Origin: Alitta virens
Taxonomy: Eukaryota > Annelida > Polychaeta > Phyllodocida > Nereididae
Direction: 5' to 3'
Length of the DNA: 64,000 bases
Assembly (NCBI GenBank): GCA_932294295.1
Contig: OW028582.1
Coordinates: 838,315 to 902,314 of the forward strand
The position numbers and the translations under genes were made by a program. The notes below the pieces were generated by a model that saw nothing but the letters and a program-made list of their open reading frames with translations, had not been told where the DNA came from and did not search any database. Below, in pieces: positions 1-13,267 of the stretch (position 1 is its first letter; every line of letters begins with the position of its first letter).

Positions 1-2990
1 TTCATTTAAAAAGCTTAATATAGAAAACAACTGCAGACAAATACATTACACATTTGGTGGAAATGACACTAAGCGTTTTCCATGTAATACCATCCAGGAT
101 ATTGAAATGTCTGAAAATATACGTACTAAGTTGATTAAATAAACATAAGCTGATGTCTAGCCTTGGGTATTAGGTTGCAATATGTAGTAGCTATATTTGT
201 ATAACATAGAACATGAAATAATTTACTACAAATTGTACTATGGAGATTATCTTCACTTCTTATACTTGTCTTACTAGAGATCAATTGTGCAGAGTCAGGA
301 TTTACAGGATCATGGACCTGATGGTCAAGTAGTGACTGCCCACTGTCCAGTCGGTCCCTCAACTGGCAAATACACTAAGATTCATTTTGATGTAATATGC
401 ATGAGTGTACAACCCCAGGGCTATCAGGTTCTAATGCAATGCTCTAATAGCCCTTCTTAAAAATTGACAACCACCCACTCAGAATATTGTCTGGAGGATT
501 TTATTTGTGTGTTGGGAATGAGATTATCGCTAAACAGATTAGCATCAAAGCATTTCTTCTACATAGACCATGGGGTGGGGGCGTAGCTCAGTTGCAGCGC
601 GCTGGGCTTCCAACCACTAGGTCCCGGGTTGAATTCCCGTTCGAGCCTATGTTGGATGGCTGTTTCATCGTTCATCTCATTGCCATGGTCCCTGCCTGTC
701 CTACTTAGCCCATCAGGTGCAGAAATACAGCAGAGCATATAATTAATAAATATCATGCAAACTAGCATTTCAAGACGGGTCAATGTGACATAACGCACAC
801 GCGTGTATGTGTAATAACGAGCACGTGTGTGTGTAATTTCTCGCAAGTTTACATAGGTAATGTTGAACGGACATTTATTTTTGTATGAGCTTCATTTAAA
901 CGTCAGATTATGTTCGATACATGCGGGCAATAAAAAGAAAATGAGCATGTTGTATATCCAGATGAGAAAAGAAGTGACAACACAAGTAATATAACCAACA
1001 GGAACACTGTATTATTTCACACTTAACAGAATATAATGCACAAATGAAGAAATTATAGTTTAAAAAATAGTACATCGTGAACTCTAATTAGTATTGCATA
1101 ACAGGCTATGTAGGCCAAGATATGTCAGTGTGGCTATCACAAGGCACCACTAGGCCATATAAAGCATTACTGTATACCATTTCATTAGGGTAAGAGTAAG
1201 TGCATTAGTGTTAGAGTTCTGCACTGGAAATGAAAGTGTAATGCCAGCCCTCTTGCCTGTCGGATGAACACTTAACAATTTTAATGATGCCTGTGTGCTA
1301 TGTGGGATTCGCTGAGGGTTTAGCTGCAGTGTAGCCTTTTTTTACAATGAACTTTTGAACAGTTTCGGCAAGATAGGTGGACAATGACAAGGTCTCAAAA
1401 TCTTATTTCTCTCTTTTTGTTTTCAATTAATATAAATCTGTCATGTTAAATTATTCCGTGTTCCTCGAATCTGAGATATTGCCAAATTGATGCTTAACAT
1501 TACCTAAACAGCTACTAGCGAGTGACACATAATGAGGTGTGTCACTAAATTTAAGTTCAATTGGACAGTGAAATCAAAATGCAATGAATTATACTACAAT
1601 GCTGCCAATACTCACCAGGAGGTGGAAGTGTGCCAAATACCTATAAAACCAATCAGTAGTTTCTGATTCTTGAATATGTGAGAGACAAGTGGCTACAATG
1701 CAGATTCAGCAAACTGAGCTGACACTTCATTTGGAGCATGTTATCAGTGGAGTGTCATGGTCAGCCTGAACATGTTTTTCAGTGGCTTCCAACAGAAACC
1801 CCATCTCTGGCTGCGTAGGCTTTCTTTAGTGTAACGGGATACAATAGTCAGTGTATTGTGCGCATGAATTGAAGGTGATAATAATGATAATAATAAATTG
1901 TTGAGGTTGTTATATTCAACATTTTACAAACATTTTGAATGGATAATTACCTTTCACTCTAAAAACAATTTTAACAACTTTCCTTTATTCTGTTAAAGGT
2001 TTTAGCAACTTCATTTACTTGAATAATTTCAGTATACTTTAACATATGAAATCAAAACAATGGACTTGACCACTAGGCTACCCGAAAACTATCTCAGCAG
2101 ATAACCTTAATCTTATGGCTCTGATGCGACTCTGAAAATCACCGTAAAGAATCAACAAGTTTCCTATTCTGCATGTCCACAACAAATTATTTAATTATTT
2201 TCAAGCATAATACGCCCTTGAAATACCAAATCGGCCAGAATAATTCAAGGTTTCATGACTCGATGCAATTGGATTCCTTTCAAATGCTGTTCAATGCAAA
2301 CCTATTCAGTGGCAAACATAATGTTTTCCATGTTGACTTTGCCATTATCCTTGTTTAATCATACTTTTCTATGGATTACATGAACGTTTATTTATCAAAA
2401 ATCGATAAGCAAATTTGAACTGCTCTTTTCAAATTTCACGCAATTTTCAGCCATTCACCAAACGAAATGGAATTTAATTGCTCCATCAGAAAAGTAGTAT
2501 AAAAGGACTTGTAGAAACCACAAAATGTTAACCTTGGATAACCCATGCCATTAAAGATGCAACATTTGCAGGGTCAAATATGATTGAATGACTATCTCAG
2601 CTAGCATTCCAAATAACCACAATAATGTCAATCCTATCTGGCAAGTAATCTTTGTTCTGATGGTAACAATTGCTTTTTGAATGTCTATTGTGGCACAGTC
2701 CTAAGATAAATGACAAAAATATGAGAACATTTTTTTCAAAAGAAAGGTTTTTATTTGATCATGTCTGACCAGGACTTCTTTAGACCTGTTTTGTATGAAT
2801 CTAGTAATGTTAGGGATTTTCAGACTTCATCAGTTACATAAAAAAAAAAACAGACAGATAATGACAAAGTCAGATCCCCTGTCTATGATTACTGTCAGTA
2901 TGAGTACAAGCATGGCAGTGTAATTCTGTCATACCCTGTGTACGAGTCATGTGTGCATTGTCATTCTTGTGACCAGTTCTGACTGTGGAA
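1..2990. repeat. Long direct repeat, copy 1
   Basis: This stretch aligns by eye with 8061-11615 in the same orientation, with many substitutions and small indels. It probably continues beyond the left edge, since homology is present at base 1. Shared blocks are 1-570 with 8061-8640, and about 990-2990 with 9575-11615. Between them the copies differ completely: here there is a SINE and about 250 bp of unrelated DNA, while copy 2 has about 930 bp of other sequence. No ORF in it looks coding. The nature of the unit (segmental duplication or large transposon) cannot be decided from one pair. Confidence 0.8.
576..728 (+). repeat. SINE with tRNA-Gly-like head (family A)
   Basis: The head at 576-646 folds like a tRNA: an A-box-like GCGTAGCTCAGTTGC, an anticodon loop reading TTCCAAC (TCC, Gly-like), and a B-box-like GGGTTGAATTCCC. 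A tRNA-unrelated body follows (TTGGATGGCTGTTTCATC...) and recurs at 30277-30402. The body and the imperfect stems show that this is a retroposon and not a functional tRNA gene. It sits exactly where homology between the two long direct repeats breaks at TAGACCAT, so it inserted after that duplication or is part of a replaced segment. Confidence 0.75.
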
Positions 2991-5900
2991 TCATTTGCCT
3001 AACTCTCTTAAACCGTACTCTTAGATTCAATACACCCTTTTTGCAATAGATACCATGACCATCTATTTAAGAAATATCCAGGTAATTGTGAACAGAAACA
3101 GCTATATTTGTCAGTCATCAATTAAACTCATCCCATCACTTAAATGTCATAATATTATCATTATTACATTTTAATAAAAAAAAATTCTATCTATGTTATA
3201 TAACTTATAATAAAAGCATTATCATTTTTGTTTAATCTTAGTTTAGTTTTCTTTATTTTTATTGAAGATGCCACTATTACAGCTAATGCTCAGGTGGTTT
3301 CCTGATGGGCTTATATTTACAATAGATTATATTTCATAGTTAACATCATGTAAATGTCTTACAGTATAATAGTTTCTGTACCATTTCCATCAAAATAAAG
3401 TATCTATCTATCTAAACTAAGAGATAAGAGAGGATCAATAAAATTGTTCAGATTTGTAAGGGAGGTGTTTACCATGTCACATCACATTAATAATATTATT
3501 GGTGGTAAAATATGATGGACTGCTACTATAGCTCTTTCTATATGTGCAGCACGCAGTGCTTAGAAGTTAACAAGTGTACTCTAACATAAGTAAGATACTT
3601 CATTCACACCAATTTTGCAACAGGAAAATCACATAAAGTGTCATACATAGAGATGGCAGCAAGGCAAATTTTTCTAACACACTGTCATTACTATAACAAT
3701 ATCCATGTTGTGAACCATTCTGGACAGCAATCACTTCGATGGCATTATAGGTTTGGTGCAATGTTAGGTAACTGTACAGCATAACTTGCATGCTATTGGC
3801 ATTGTCTGAAATCCTCAATGTTACCAGTCTGAAGCCTGTAGTCTGTTGATATGACCAGCTACCAGAGGAAGATAGTTCCACGAATTATCATTATCAGCCA
3901 ACCACTGGGTGAGTTCCTCTCTTTGTTTCATAACCGATCCCTGGACTGATGTACTTCCGGGTGTGATAATTGCAGAGGAATAATGTTGCACTTCTGCCAA
4001 TCATCATGGAGGAAGCATTCATTGACTCATTAGTTTAGAATTGCCAAATGTTAGTACTGCAAAATGTCACAGACATCATTAATAAGTGTAGCGGACTCTG
4101 TATCATTTCCAATTGCCATGTTGTCACCACATACAGTGTATACCCCAGTGTTAATCAATCAAATGGGATGTATACCTAAAAATATGTGGCTGAGAAGACC
4201 ACACTGGACATTATGACAGTCTGTGAAAGTTTTCCATTTAAAAATGCATGGTCTTGTTGGTGATTTTGTTAATCTTCAAAATGTATGAGAAAACTAATGA
4301 TGCACGAATATTTTATAAACATACATCATTCTGTTTTTGTAAAGAGCAGAAGTAGGACCGATGAGATGCTAAAGTTTGTTTAATCTTATCATACCATAAT
4401 GCAATCCAGTTTGAGGTCATATGAGTTGACAATAAAATACATTAATGTTTATTATACCCCAATAATTGACTACAAATGTAGTAATTCACTTGACAAAGGA
4501 CACGTACAACCGAGATGAAGCCAACCTCCCTGACTGACATCACAGATCAACTGCAAAGTGTCTATTTGTATTCTTCAGACTTCCTTCTTGGCCTCAATCT
4601 TGTCCATGCTGTCACTCTGATGTCCTTGTATAATGCACATCAAGTACAAACAAGGACAAACACTTTCCTCGTTGGTGTCTCTTTGTTATACAGTAGAACC
4701 TGGAAATATAAGGCCATCCTTGGTACACATTTTACTGCTGTTAATGTAAAGGTGGTTTTCATAGAAAGTAAAATAAAATGTTAAGAATGCAATTTGGTCC
4801 ACAAATAGGTTTTAGTAATGAGGTAGTCTTCCCAGAAAACGCGCTATATGGTCTTGACATTTTACTCCGAGTGGGCCAATGTTGCCCTGATGCTATCTGT
4901 ATTACAAACAGTCCTTTTTAACCGAATCTCATGTCTTGAATTTGAAATAATAAGGCAAGCAAAGACCTCACACTTCTGAAGTTACGGGCATATACTTTTG
5001 TAAGCCATCACATCATTCCTATTCACAATTATCATTTATAACCCTCATTGTATCCTATGGTAAAAGTAATATAAGAAACCCTAGCCTACCCAAAGTCACT
5101 TATTTCGGTAACCTTGCCACCCTCTAGTCAACAGGCATTCATGTTAGCCACTGTTATGTGGTGCTAAGCCATGTAAATTATGAAGCAGCAGTTTCTTCAT
5201 TCGCTGTTATTCAAAGTTCTGTCTCTCTCTTGACTATTAATTTAAAATTAGTTATTTTGCAAATAAGTTGTTGTTTTGCCATATTTTGCTTAAATTCCTT
5301 TGTTAACTGTGATGTAAGCCGCACTTGTGGGAATATTCACAGTCATACAGCTCTAGCTACTGTTGCCTTATGTAACTCGAGTGGGTTCATCTGAGAAATA
5401 ACGATATCTGTGACAGTTATTGTTGGTCCCCTTCAATTCAGTCAGTGTTCTGATGGACTGGAGATGAATATCAAGCTGTAGGATTATAGTCACTTGGTCA
5501 GAAGAAACCCGGAGAAATTTATTACTTTATTCTTTTGTTACCATACTTGTTTATAAGAGTGCAAAGAGTTGCGGCATGTTCTGCAGTCAGTTGAAGCAGT
5601 TGTTGGGACTGACATTTTCTTACCTTTTACATTACCATACCAATCATCATGCTAATTTGTTTTTTTCACAAGATCACACAGAGGTAGGCAGTCTACTAAT
5701 GACTGATATAGGTATATTAATGATGTCAGCCAACACGGCTATCAATTAGTTTCATTCTCAGGCTTGTTTACTTATCAGATACAGGAGTCTATCAGTCCCA
5801 CACAATGAACTACTTTTGCTCTTCATGAATTAAATGTACTTCAGTCTGGTGATGTTCTTCACCCTGCTGAAGTTATTTGTCACCATTGATGAATCTCATT

Positions 5901-8060
5901 GCTGCATCGGGGGTAAATACCAGGCTTATTCGGCTCAGGATCATGCTGGTTTTTCAGTGAAGGCTTACATCACTCCATAAGGAGTCTATCAAGTCTCAGC
6001 CAGGAGCACCAATACTCCCAAATGAGGTCTGCCTTTGCAGTCTGCTATTTGTGGAGTGTCACGCATGATGGTCAGGATAGTCTACAATGCGTCAAGCACA
6101 GATGCTCGCATCATATAATATATTCGGAAACTGTACACTCAGCTGTTGTTGTTTTCCTTAACTATACTACATGTATTGAGTATCTGCCACTTTTCTGTAA
6201 AGATAAAGATAATATTTACTTCATTGCCATGGCAGCTTACCAAATATCGGCGAAGAGAATCATACAATACATCCATACCTTTTTCTTTTAGTGCTGTTTT
6301 CATGGAAAGTGGTCATTGACGTAAAATCCAAAACCACATTTGAAAAAAAAGGTACCCTAGACCGATTTGATAATAGTTTAATTGGACATTATATTTTGCT
6401 GGGCCAGGGGCATATCAGCTAAATAAGGACAGAATTTGTTTTTAATATTAGTCCTTCTGAAATAGCAATGAATGAAGAAGAAAGTACATGGAGTGATAAG
6501 GATATGCTTATGTTAATAATGTATGATAAAAAAGTTACTCCACATGTTGCAAAAAATGATATTGATGATGTCTTATTTAAGACAAATAATGGTATCAATC
6601 TCTGATTTTTGATAATCACCCACAGATATGGTTGAAATTATATCATGCAACTTGATAGTAATATATTTTCTAATGGCTATCATAGATCAATAGTCCCTTA
6701 GTACTTATTATTTTGTGTACTCTCTCAAGGGAGGTTTAGTTCAGAATCCGCCATGGGTATTCTAGTCCGGATTATTCAGATTGCAGATTTATGAGCTTCC
6801 TGGGCTGGTTAAGTGACCGTTGCCCACTCTCCTGTACATTCTTTAAACTTGCAAATTTAACAATGTATATCTGCACTATTTATGACAACCAGTTTTCAAT
6901 TGTTGGCATTGAATCACAGTTGATATCATTCCATACAATATATTTTTAAAGGACCAAAATTTCACTCAAGAAGTATCTGGTACTTGCATATTACAGCCTA
7001 CTTGTGGATAATTTAAAGTTAATTATCATTATAATATTCAATATAATCATGATACAAAATTCATCTGGTCCAATGCAGTAATTTATGATACAAGCTAACA
7101 AGGTTACCATTGGCACTTGGAAATTCTTACTGAGGCAGTAAACCTGGTGCTTTTCATATTAGCTTGTAGTTCTCAATGGAACCTGTCAATCCTTCAACCA
7201 AATATGCTTGCCTTAACTGAGTTCCCTTGTTCAATCAAACCAACACAACTGACCATGTGACATATGCAGGTGTGGGCTTAAAGCAGCCAGTGAACTTGCA
7301 GATAGGGAGGGGGCTACTAAATGGAAAATGTCAGACTTTCTGCAATAGTATTTGGCCCACACATAATTTGTTTAGACCCTCCCTGAAATCAACAGTTGTT
7401 TGGGCAAACAATAAACTTAGAGATTTGCCAGAGCTTCCTAAAACCAGCGTGACATCACATGAACACTAACAAAAATTGCATTTGCAAAATGTAGTCAGTT
7501 TTATTGAATGCTCTATGACACCAAACATTTTTCAGAAGTCTGGGCTACTGAAGTCAAACACAAAAAATAACTTAGGGACATTAGCTTACAAAGTAATTGC
7601 TTCCGAGACAGCCAGAGTTACTGTCAGCTGAGCACTATGTCTAACTGGTTCAATAGAAGTGGGAGGAATATGTGAAATTATGGGTCATAAGAAAGTGGGT
7701 GTTGCTGAGAAGTTTACAGCGGTCATGTCATGGTGAGGTGGATTTTATGATAACCTGACCTGCAGCAGGAAAATATCATTGAATCAACAGGAACAATTCA
7801 CACTCATGTAAGTAGGATGAAGTGTTTGCATCATTTCGTGTCTGCAGATTGAAGGATATACTACAATGCTTGTCTCGATGTTTCGATTCTGGTCACAACG
7901 ATCGAGACACATTGGGAGAGACTCAGAGAAAAGTATCCGGTGGACACTGAAGGTTTTCTTTTCCTTCTTGTAATTTCTGACTTACTGGGATTATATAAAA
8001 ATTTCAATCTCTTAAACACTAACCTTACTAAAGGTTTTTAGTTTGGTGCACTTGGTGAAA
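2991..8060. other. Intergenic DNA without recognisable genes
   Basis: This is A+T-rich sequence. ORFs are short, use non-ATG starts or have no recognisable domains. One likely retroposon 3' end is seen at about 3260-3414, where an AATAAAG is followed by a short TATC run. 4690-4745 carries a degenerate relative of the 'accatccttggtacacattttac' module found beside the minisatellites at 41.5 and 50.8 kb. I see nothing else that I can name. Confidence 0.6.
3260..3414 (+). repeat. Candidate retroposon 3' end with TATC tail
   Basis: The segment ends in ATCAAAATAAAGTATCTATC followed by one more TATC unit. That is the pattern expected for the 3' end of a LINE or SINE (polyadenylation-like AATAAA plus a short tandem tail). 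No reverse transcriptase coding remains upstream. The family is unknown; the call rests only on tail structure. Confidence 0.3.
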
Positions 8061-8753
8061 ATTAAATTTAAAAAGTTTATTAAAGAAAACAACTGCAGAC
8101 AATTATGATACATGTATGGTGGAAATGACAGTAAGCGTTTACCATGTAATACCATCAAGGATATTAAAATGTCTGAAAATATACGTACTAAGTTAATTAA
8201 ATAAACATAAGCTGATGTCTAGACTTGAGTATTAGGTTGCAATATGTAGTAGCTATATGTGTATAACATAGAACATGAAATCCTACAACTCGTACTATGG
8301 AGATTATCTTCACTTCTTATACTTGTCTTACTAGAGATCAATTGTGCAGAGTGAGGATTTACAGGATCAGATCATGGACCTGATGGTCAAGTAGTCACTA
8401 CCCACTGTCCAGTCTGTCCCTCAACTTGGAAATACACTAAGATTAATTTTGATGCAACCCCAGGGCTATCAGGTTCTAATGCAATGCTCTATTAGCCCTT
8501 CTTAAAAATTGACAACCTCCCACTCAGAATATTGTCTGGTGGATTTTATATGTGTGTGTTAGGAATGATTTTATATGTGTGTTAGGAATGAGATTATCTC
8601 TAAACAGATTAGCATCAAAGCATTTCTTCTACATAGACCATCTTCAGATGATTTACACTGAAAAAATGTATGCCATCAAATTAATTACACTTAGATAATC
8701 ATGTTCATATGACATGACCACTGGTCATTCTGGATGGTTTTAATTGTTCACAG

Positions 8754-8971
8754 CTTCACACCCCATGACAAGTGGTCAGAATCACCTGCCACTAAAGCAT
8801 GTTGTGACAGAAATAGAGGATTCCTCACATACCCAGTCCAGCATATTATTGTCCTCTCCTAAACTAGTTGAAACGCTATCAAGCTGGTCTGATTTCTCTG
8901 ATTTGTTGTGGGTTTCTAGTTGTAAAAATGTTGAAATAGCAAAACTATTTTATCAAAGAACTAATCAGTAA
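8754..8971 (+). CDS. Candidate terminal exon, unknown protein (weak)
   Basis: I do not recognise this protein. A pyrimidine-rich tract ending TTTTAATTGTTCACAG resembles a 3' splice acceptor with AG at 8752-8753. After it a frame stays open for about 72 codons to a TAA at 8969-8971. The translated segment is rich in Ser, His and acidic residues, less A/T-codon-driven than neighbouring chance ORFs. AATAAATAAAA about 230 bp downstream could serve for polyadenylation. The exon lies in DNA present only in copy 2 of the long repeat. No upstream exon was found, so this may be chance. Confidence 0.2.
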
Positions 8972-9054
8972 AGTGAAAGTAATGTTAAGAAAACACTTTA
9001 GAAATATGTTAATACTAGAAAAGCACTAATTTTATTTGTTTAAATTTGATTGCG

Positions 9055-9905
9055 GGCGTAACACTTTTGTTTCCCGAGCAGAACTCTAACACTAATGCAC
9101 TTACCCTAACGAAATTTTGTACAGTTATACTCTATATGGCCTAATAAACCTTTAAGATTTTGTAATTATTTGTATTTAGACTTTATTTATTTAAATACAA
9201 TAAATAAAAACCTTGAAGGTTCATTTTGAATGAAATTATACCCAACATTTTTATGTGGCATAACGTTGTTGCTGAATTTCATATATAATTCTTAGAATCA
9301 TTGCCATAGCCCATATGTGACTATTTTGGACAAATAAAAATGATAATCTTAGTTGTAGATTAGTTAAGGGAACATGCTATTGTGTTGATAATTTTAGCGA
9401 ACTGAATCCTCCTTATTGTGCATAAAATCTTTGAAACAGAACAATCAAATGGCAGGAAATGGGAAGAATAATACAATATGGATAATAATATCAAAGTATA
9501 TTTGCATCGAAATACGACAATGTAAGACTTAGTGAACAAAGGTAAGACTCATAAAGTAAGACTTTGTCAGATTCTGTAATAACCAACAGGAACACTGTAT
9601 TATTTCTCACTTAACAGAATATAATGCACAAATGAAGAAATTACAGTTTAAAAAATAGTACACCTTGGACTCTAATTAGCATTGCATAACAGGCTATGTA
9701 GGCAATTGTTTCGGTTCATCGCACACACTATATAAAATCTCAAGAAATAAAGTTTTTCTAAATATTGTAAAGCATAGCCAAGATATGTCAGTGTAGTTAT
9801 CACATGGCACCACTAGGCCATATAGAGTGTTACTGTATAAAATTTCAATAGGGCAAGTGCATTAGTGTTAGAGTTCTGCTCTGGAAATGAAAGTATTAAT
9901 GCCCA
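9055..9905. repeat. Inverted repeat pair (about 90-bp arms)
   Basis: The reverse complement of 9055-9150 matches 9815-9905, including the shared core AAGTGCATTAGTGTTAGAGT. The same core occurs once in copy 1 of the long repeat near 1197-1217. The left arm is therefore an extra inverted copy confined to the segment unique to copy 2. It could be a hairpin-forming element or a short inverted duplication. Confidence 0.6.
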
Positions 9906-11615
9906 CCCTCCTGCCTGGCGATGAACACTTAACAATTTTAATGATGCCTGTGTGCTATGCTGGATTTGCTGAGGGTTTAGCTGCAGTGTAGCCTTTGTTT
10001 ATAATGAACTTTTGAACAGTTTCGGCAAGATAGGTGGACAAGGTCTCTTTAATCTCATTTCTCTCTTTTCATTTTTAATTAATATAAGTCTGTCATGTTA
10101 AATTCTTCCGTGTTCCTCAAATCACATAATGTATTGTGTCACTAAATTTAAGTTCAAATTTAAATCAAAATGCAATGAATTATACTACAATGCTGTCAAT
10201 ACTTACTAGGAAGCAAAACGTGTGTCAAATACCTATATAACCAATCAGTAGTTTCTGATTCTTGAATATAAGACAGACAAGTGCCTGCATTAGAGATTCA
10301 GCACACTGAGCTGTCACTTCATTTGGAGCATGTTCTCAGTGGAGTGTCAGGGTCAGCCTGAACATGTTTTTCAGTGGCTTCCAACAGAAACCCCATTTCT
10401 GGCTGCATAGGCTTTCTTTAGTGTGACTGGATACAATGGTCAGTGTATTGAGGGCAAGTTGCTGAATTGAAGGTCACTCAGCTTCTATGACCAGCTAACA
10501 GGCAGATGTCATGATGATAAAAAAAAAATGTTGAGGTTGTTATATTAATTTATTTCACTTGTACCCAAAAGTTTACAAATATTACGGATGGATAATCACC
10601 TGTCACTCCAAAAACAATTCCAACAACTTTCCTATATTCTGTCAAAGGTTTTCACACCTTTATTTACTTGAATAATTTCATTGTCACAGTAAAATTTAAC
10701 ACATGACATCAAACCAATGGACTGCCAATCTGATGAAATATATAACAGGTTGTCAGCTCATGAAAAGTTAGTGGTTAGGTTGGAAATCAAACTCAAATCC
10801 CAACACAATCTCAGGGCCATGAGATACTAAAAAGTCTTGCAAAGAATCAACAAGTTACCTATTCTGCATGTCCACAACAAATCATCGAATTATTTCAATA
10901 TCCAATCAGCCAGAATAACAGAACATTTCATTACTCGATACAATTGGAATCCATTCAATGCAAACCTAATGGGTGTTGAAACATTCATCAGCATGAACAA
11001 AAGTATGCAGAAATTGAAAGGCTAACATCTCATTGTCCATGTTAAATTTGCCATTATCCATGCAATATTCTTCTATTGATTTAATGAATGGGTATTTATT
11101 AAACATCGATCAGCAAACTCAAACTGTTCTGTCCAATGCTCACAAAATTCTCAGCCATTCACCAAACAAAATGGAATTTAATTGCTCCATCAGAAAGGAC
11201 TTGTAGAAACCACACAATTTTAACCTTGCATAACCCATGCCATTAAGGAGTCATTAACATTTTCAGTGTCAAATGTGATTGAATGACCGTCTCAGATAGC
11301 ATTGCAAATAACAACACCAATGTTGATTCTATCTGGCAAGTAATCTTGATATTGATGGTATGAATCGCTTTTTAATGTCTATTGCGACACGATCCCAAGA
11401 TAAATGCCAAAAGTATAAGACAAGTTGTTTTTTTTCATAAGAAAAGTTTAAATTTTATCATTTCTGACCTGACCTTCTTTAAACCTGTTTTGTGTAAATC
11501 AGATACTCTGTCTATGATTACTGTCAGTATGAATACAAGGGTGTCAGTGCGATGCTGTCATACCCTGTGTATGTGTTGTGTGTGTATTGTCATTCTTGTG
11601 ACCCAGTTCTGACCA

Positions 11616-12619
11616 TAGGTGACCTTCTAGTGACTTCCATGTGACCTTTAGGTGACTTAATTGACCTCAGGTACACCGTGTTCAATGGATAACCAAAGGC
11701 ATGTAAAGGCATTCAACAGAAGCAGCGAACATTGATTGAACTGTCGCCAGCAGAGCTACATGCCGTATTCAATGAGACTACAGGGCAGTGCCATCTCATG
11801 ACTGTTCAGAGTGACCTTGCTATCAATCAGCCTCAACATATCCATTCCACTCTGGAGCAGGAGAGGATAATTACAGAGTCCTTTATTGCTTACAGGTCGA
11901 GATGAATAGAGAAGGTGTGTCAAAAAAAATCGAGGTGCGTCATATATAGTATATGAGTATAGGTGCGGACACCAGCCCACTGCTCTGGTTGCATTGTAAA
12001 CGTGACACGTAAAACAATGGAATATTAAAAAATAATTTTACACTCCTGGTGAATTACAAAAATCTGAACTAAAGATTTTTGGCGGTGATCAGTAATTTCT
12101 GGTATGTTACTTAGACTACTGTATAACTGATATATATTTGTGTCCATGAAAACGAACATATTTAATGATAATATCCTTCACATACAGTGTTTACATCGCT
12201 GTCTTGCTTACCGATATAAGAACTGGTGTGAACCACAATTCTGCTTGTACTATTCTTATCACATACTGTCACCTACACACATGGCAAGTGTCAATCTGTG
12301 AGTGTGTGATATCTGGAGAATTCCCAAAAGAAAGCATTTGTCAGTCACATGATCCAAGCAATGGCGAGAAAAGGTTGGGACAAAAATGAAAGAAGAAGAC
12401 CTTAGTGACATCTGGTGTCAACTCCCAAACTTATTACTAATTTCTTTTCTGCCTGTCTGTCTGTTTGCCTGTCTCATACATGTGCTGAGTTGACTTATGG
12501 GACAGGATTAAATTTCGGCACTCGAATTCAAGATTCTGCCAAAAATGCAACTTTTGATATATTTTCTGGACTCACTGTAGTAACGAGACAGAGATTGAAG
12601 ATTGAGAGGGAGGGGGAAG
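11616..12619. other. Intergenic DNA
   Basis: No convincing gene. 11620-11670 has short imperfect repeats of a TAGGTGACCT-like unit. The right end (12600-12634) turns G-rich on the plus strand. Nothing else is recognised. Confidence 0.5.
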
Positions 12620-12634
12620 GGTAAGGGGGGCGGG
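12608..12634 (+). other. G-quadruplex-forming motif
   Basis: Five runs of three or more G (12608-10, 12612-16, 12619-21, 12625-30, 12632-34) are separated by loops of one to three bases. This fits the standard intramolecular G4 pattern. It lies at the left boundary of the repeat that hosts the LTR element. Function is unknown. Confidence 0.6.
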
Positions 12635-13267
12635 CAGTAAATGAAACAAAATGAGACAAAGCTGGCATCACATAAGACATGTATAATACCATTATACGTA
12701 GCCTAATTACTTTAATGCATGAACCTGTTATACAACAATTTTGATTGTGATGAGGCTTATTTGCTGCATTTACATAAGATATATCATTATGAAGAAATCA
12801 TCCATTGTCACACAGGATATCTTGTGAAATCACCAAGATTGAATCTAAAACTTCATCATTTAATTGTTCATATACCCAGAATTCCTTCGCAATGATTAGT
12901 GGTATAATGCGATATTTCATATTTGTTTGTGCTGAAAAAGTTTATTAGTAAATAATACTGTTTTTCCATTTTATTTATTTTAATATTAGCTGACAGAAGG
13001 AAAATAATCTAGATTGGTATAATCATTTTATTTGAAACAATGCAACAATCAGGGTACAGCAAATCTTTGGCATCATTACGAATGATTTCAACCCAGGAAT
13101 TTTCAGTCTAATTCACCTTAACAAATGACTGCACACATTGATGGCTTTGTCTTGGCTCTGATTGCATCTTTGATTCAAGGTCAGGAACTCCTATTCCTTG
13201 ATCTCTGTCTGATAGAACTCATTCCTCTGCACAGTTCTATAGCAGTAAATTTGGTATGTGGCCAAGT
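12620..13267. repeat. Dispersed repeat that hosts the LTR-element insertion
   Basis: It aligns in direct orientation with about 26440-27420; shared blocks include ATGATTTCAACCCAGGAATT and TGGCTCTGATTGCATCTTTG. The LTR element begins at 13268, directly after AAGT. Flanking DNA resumes at 22823 with AAGTGATG, so the paralogous copy at 26.4-27.4 kb approximates the unoccupied left flank. Confidence 0.7.

Larger units (their letters stand above)
8061..11615. repeat. Long direct repeat, copy 2
   Basis: Direct copy of 1-2990. The match starts around ATTAAATTTAAAAAGT (8061) and ends near CCAGTTCTGAC (11604-11614). Copy 2 alone holds 8641-9575, which carries a candidate exon. It also keeps a SINE-tail fragment near 10480-10520 that copy 1 lacks or has lost. 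A segment at 9055-9150 is an inverted copy of 9815-9905, giving a possible hairpin with arms of about 90 bp. Confidence 0.8.

Noticed and set aside
576..650. Functional tRNA-Gly gene
   Set aside because: Stems are imperfect and the sequence runs into a SINE body that is repeated at 30.3 kb.
559..846. 95-codon minus-strand ORF
   Set aside because: It runs across the SINE and a CACGTG-rich low-complexity stretch.
7227..7469. 80-codon plus-strand ORF
   Set aside because: No domain, no clear splice borders, and no support from repeats or context.
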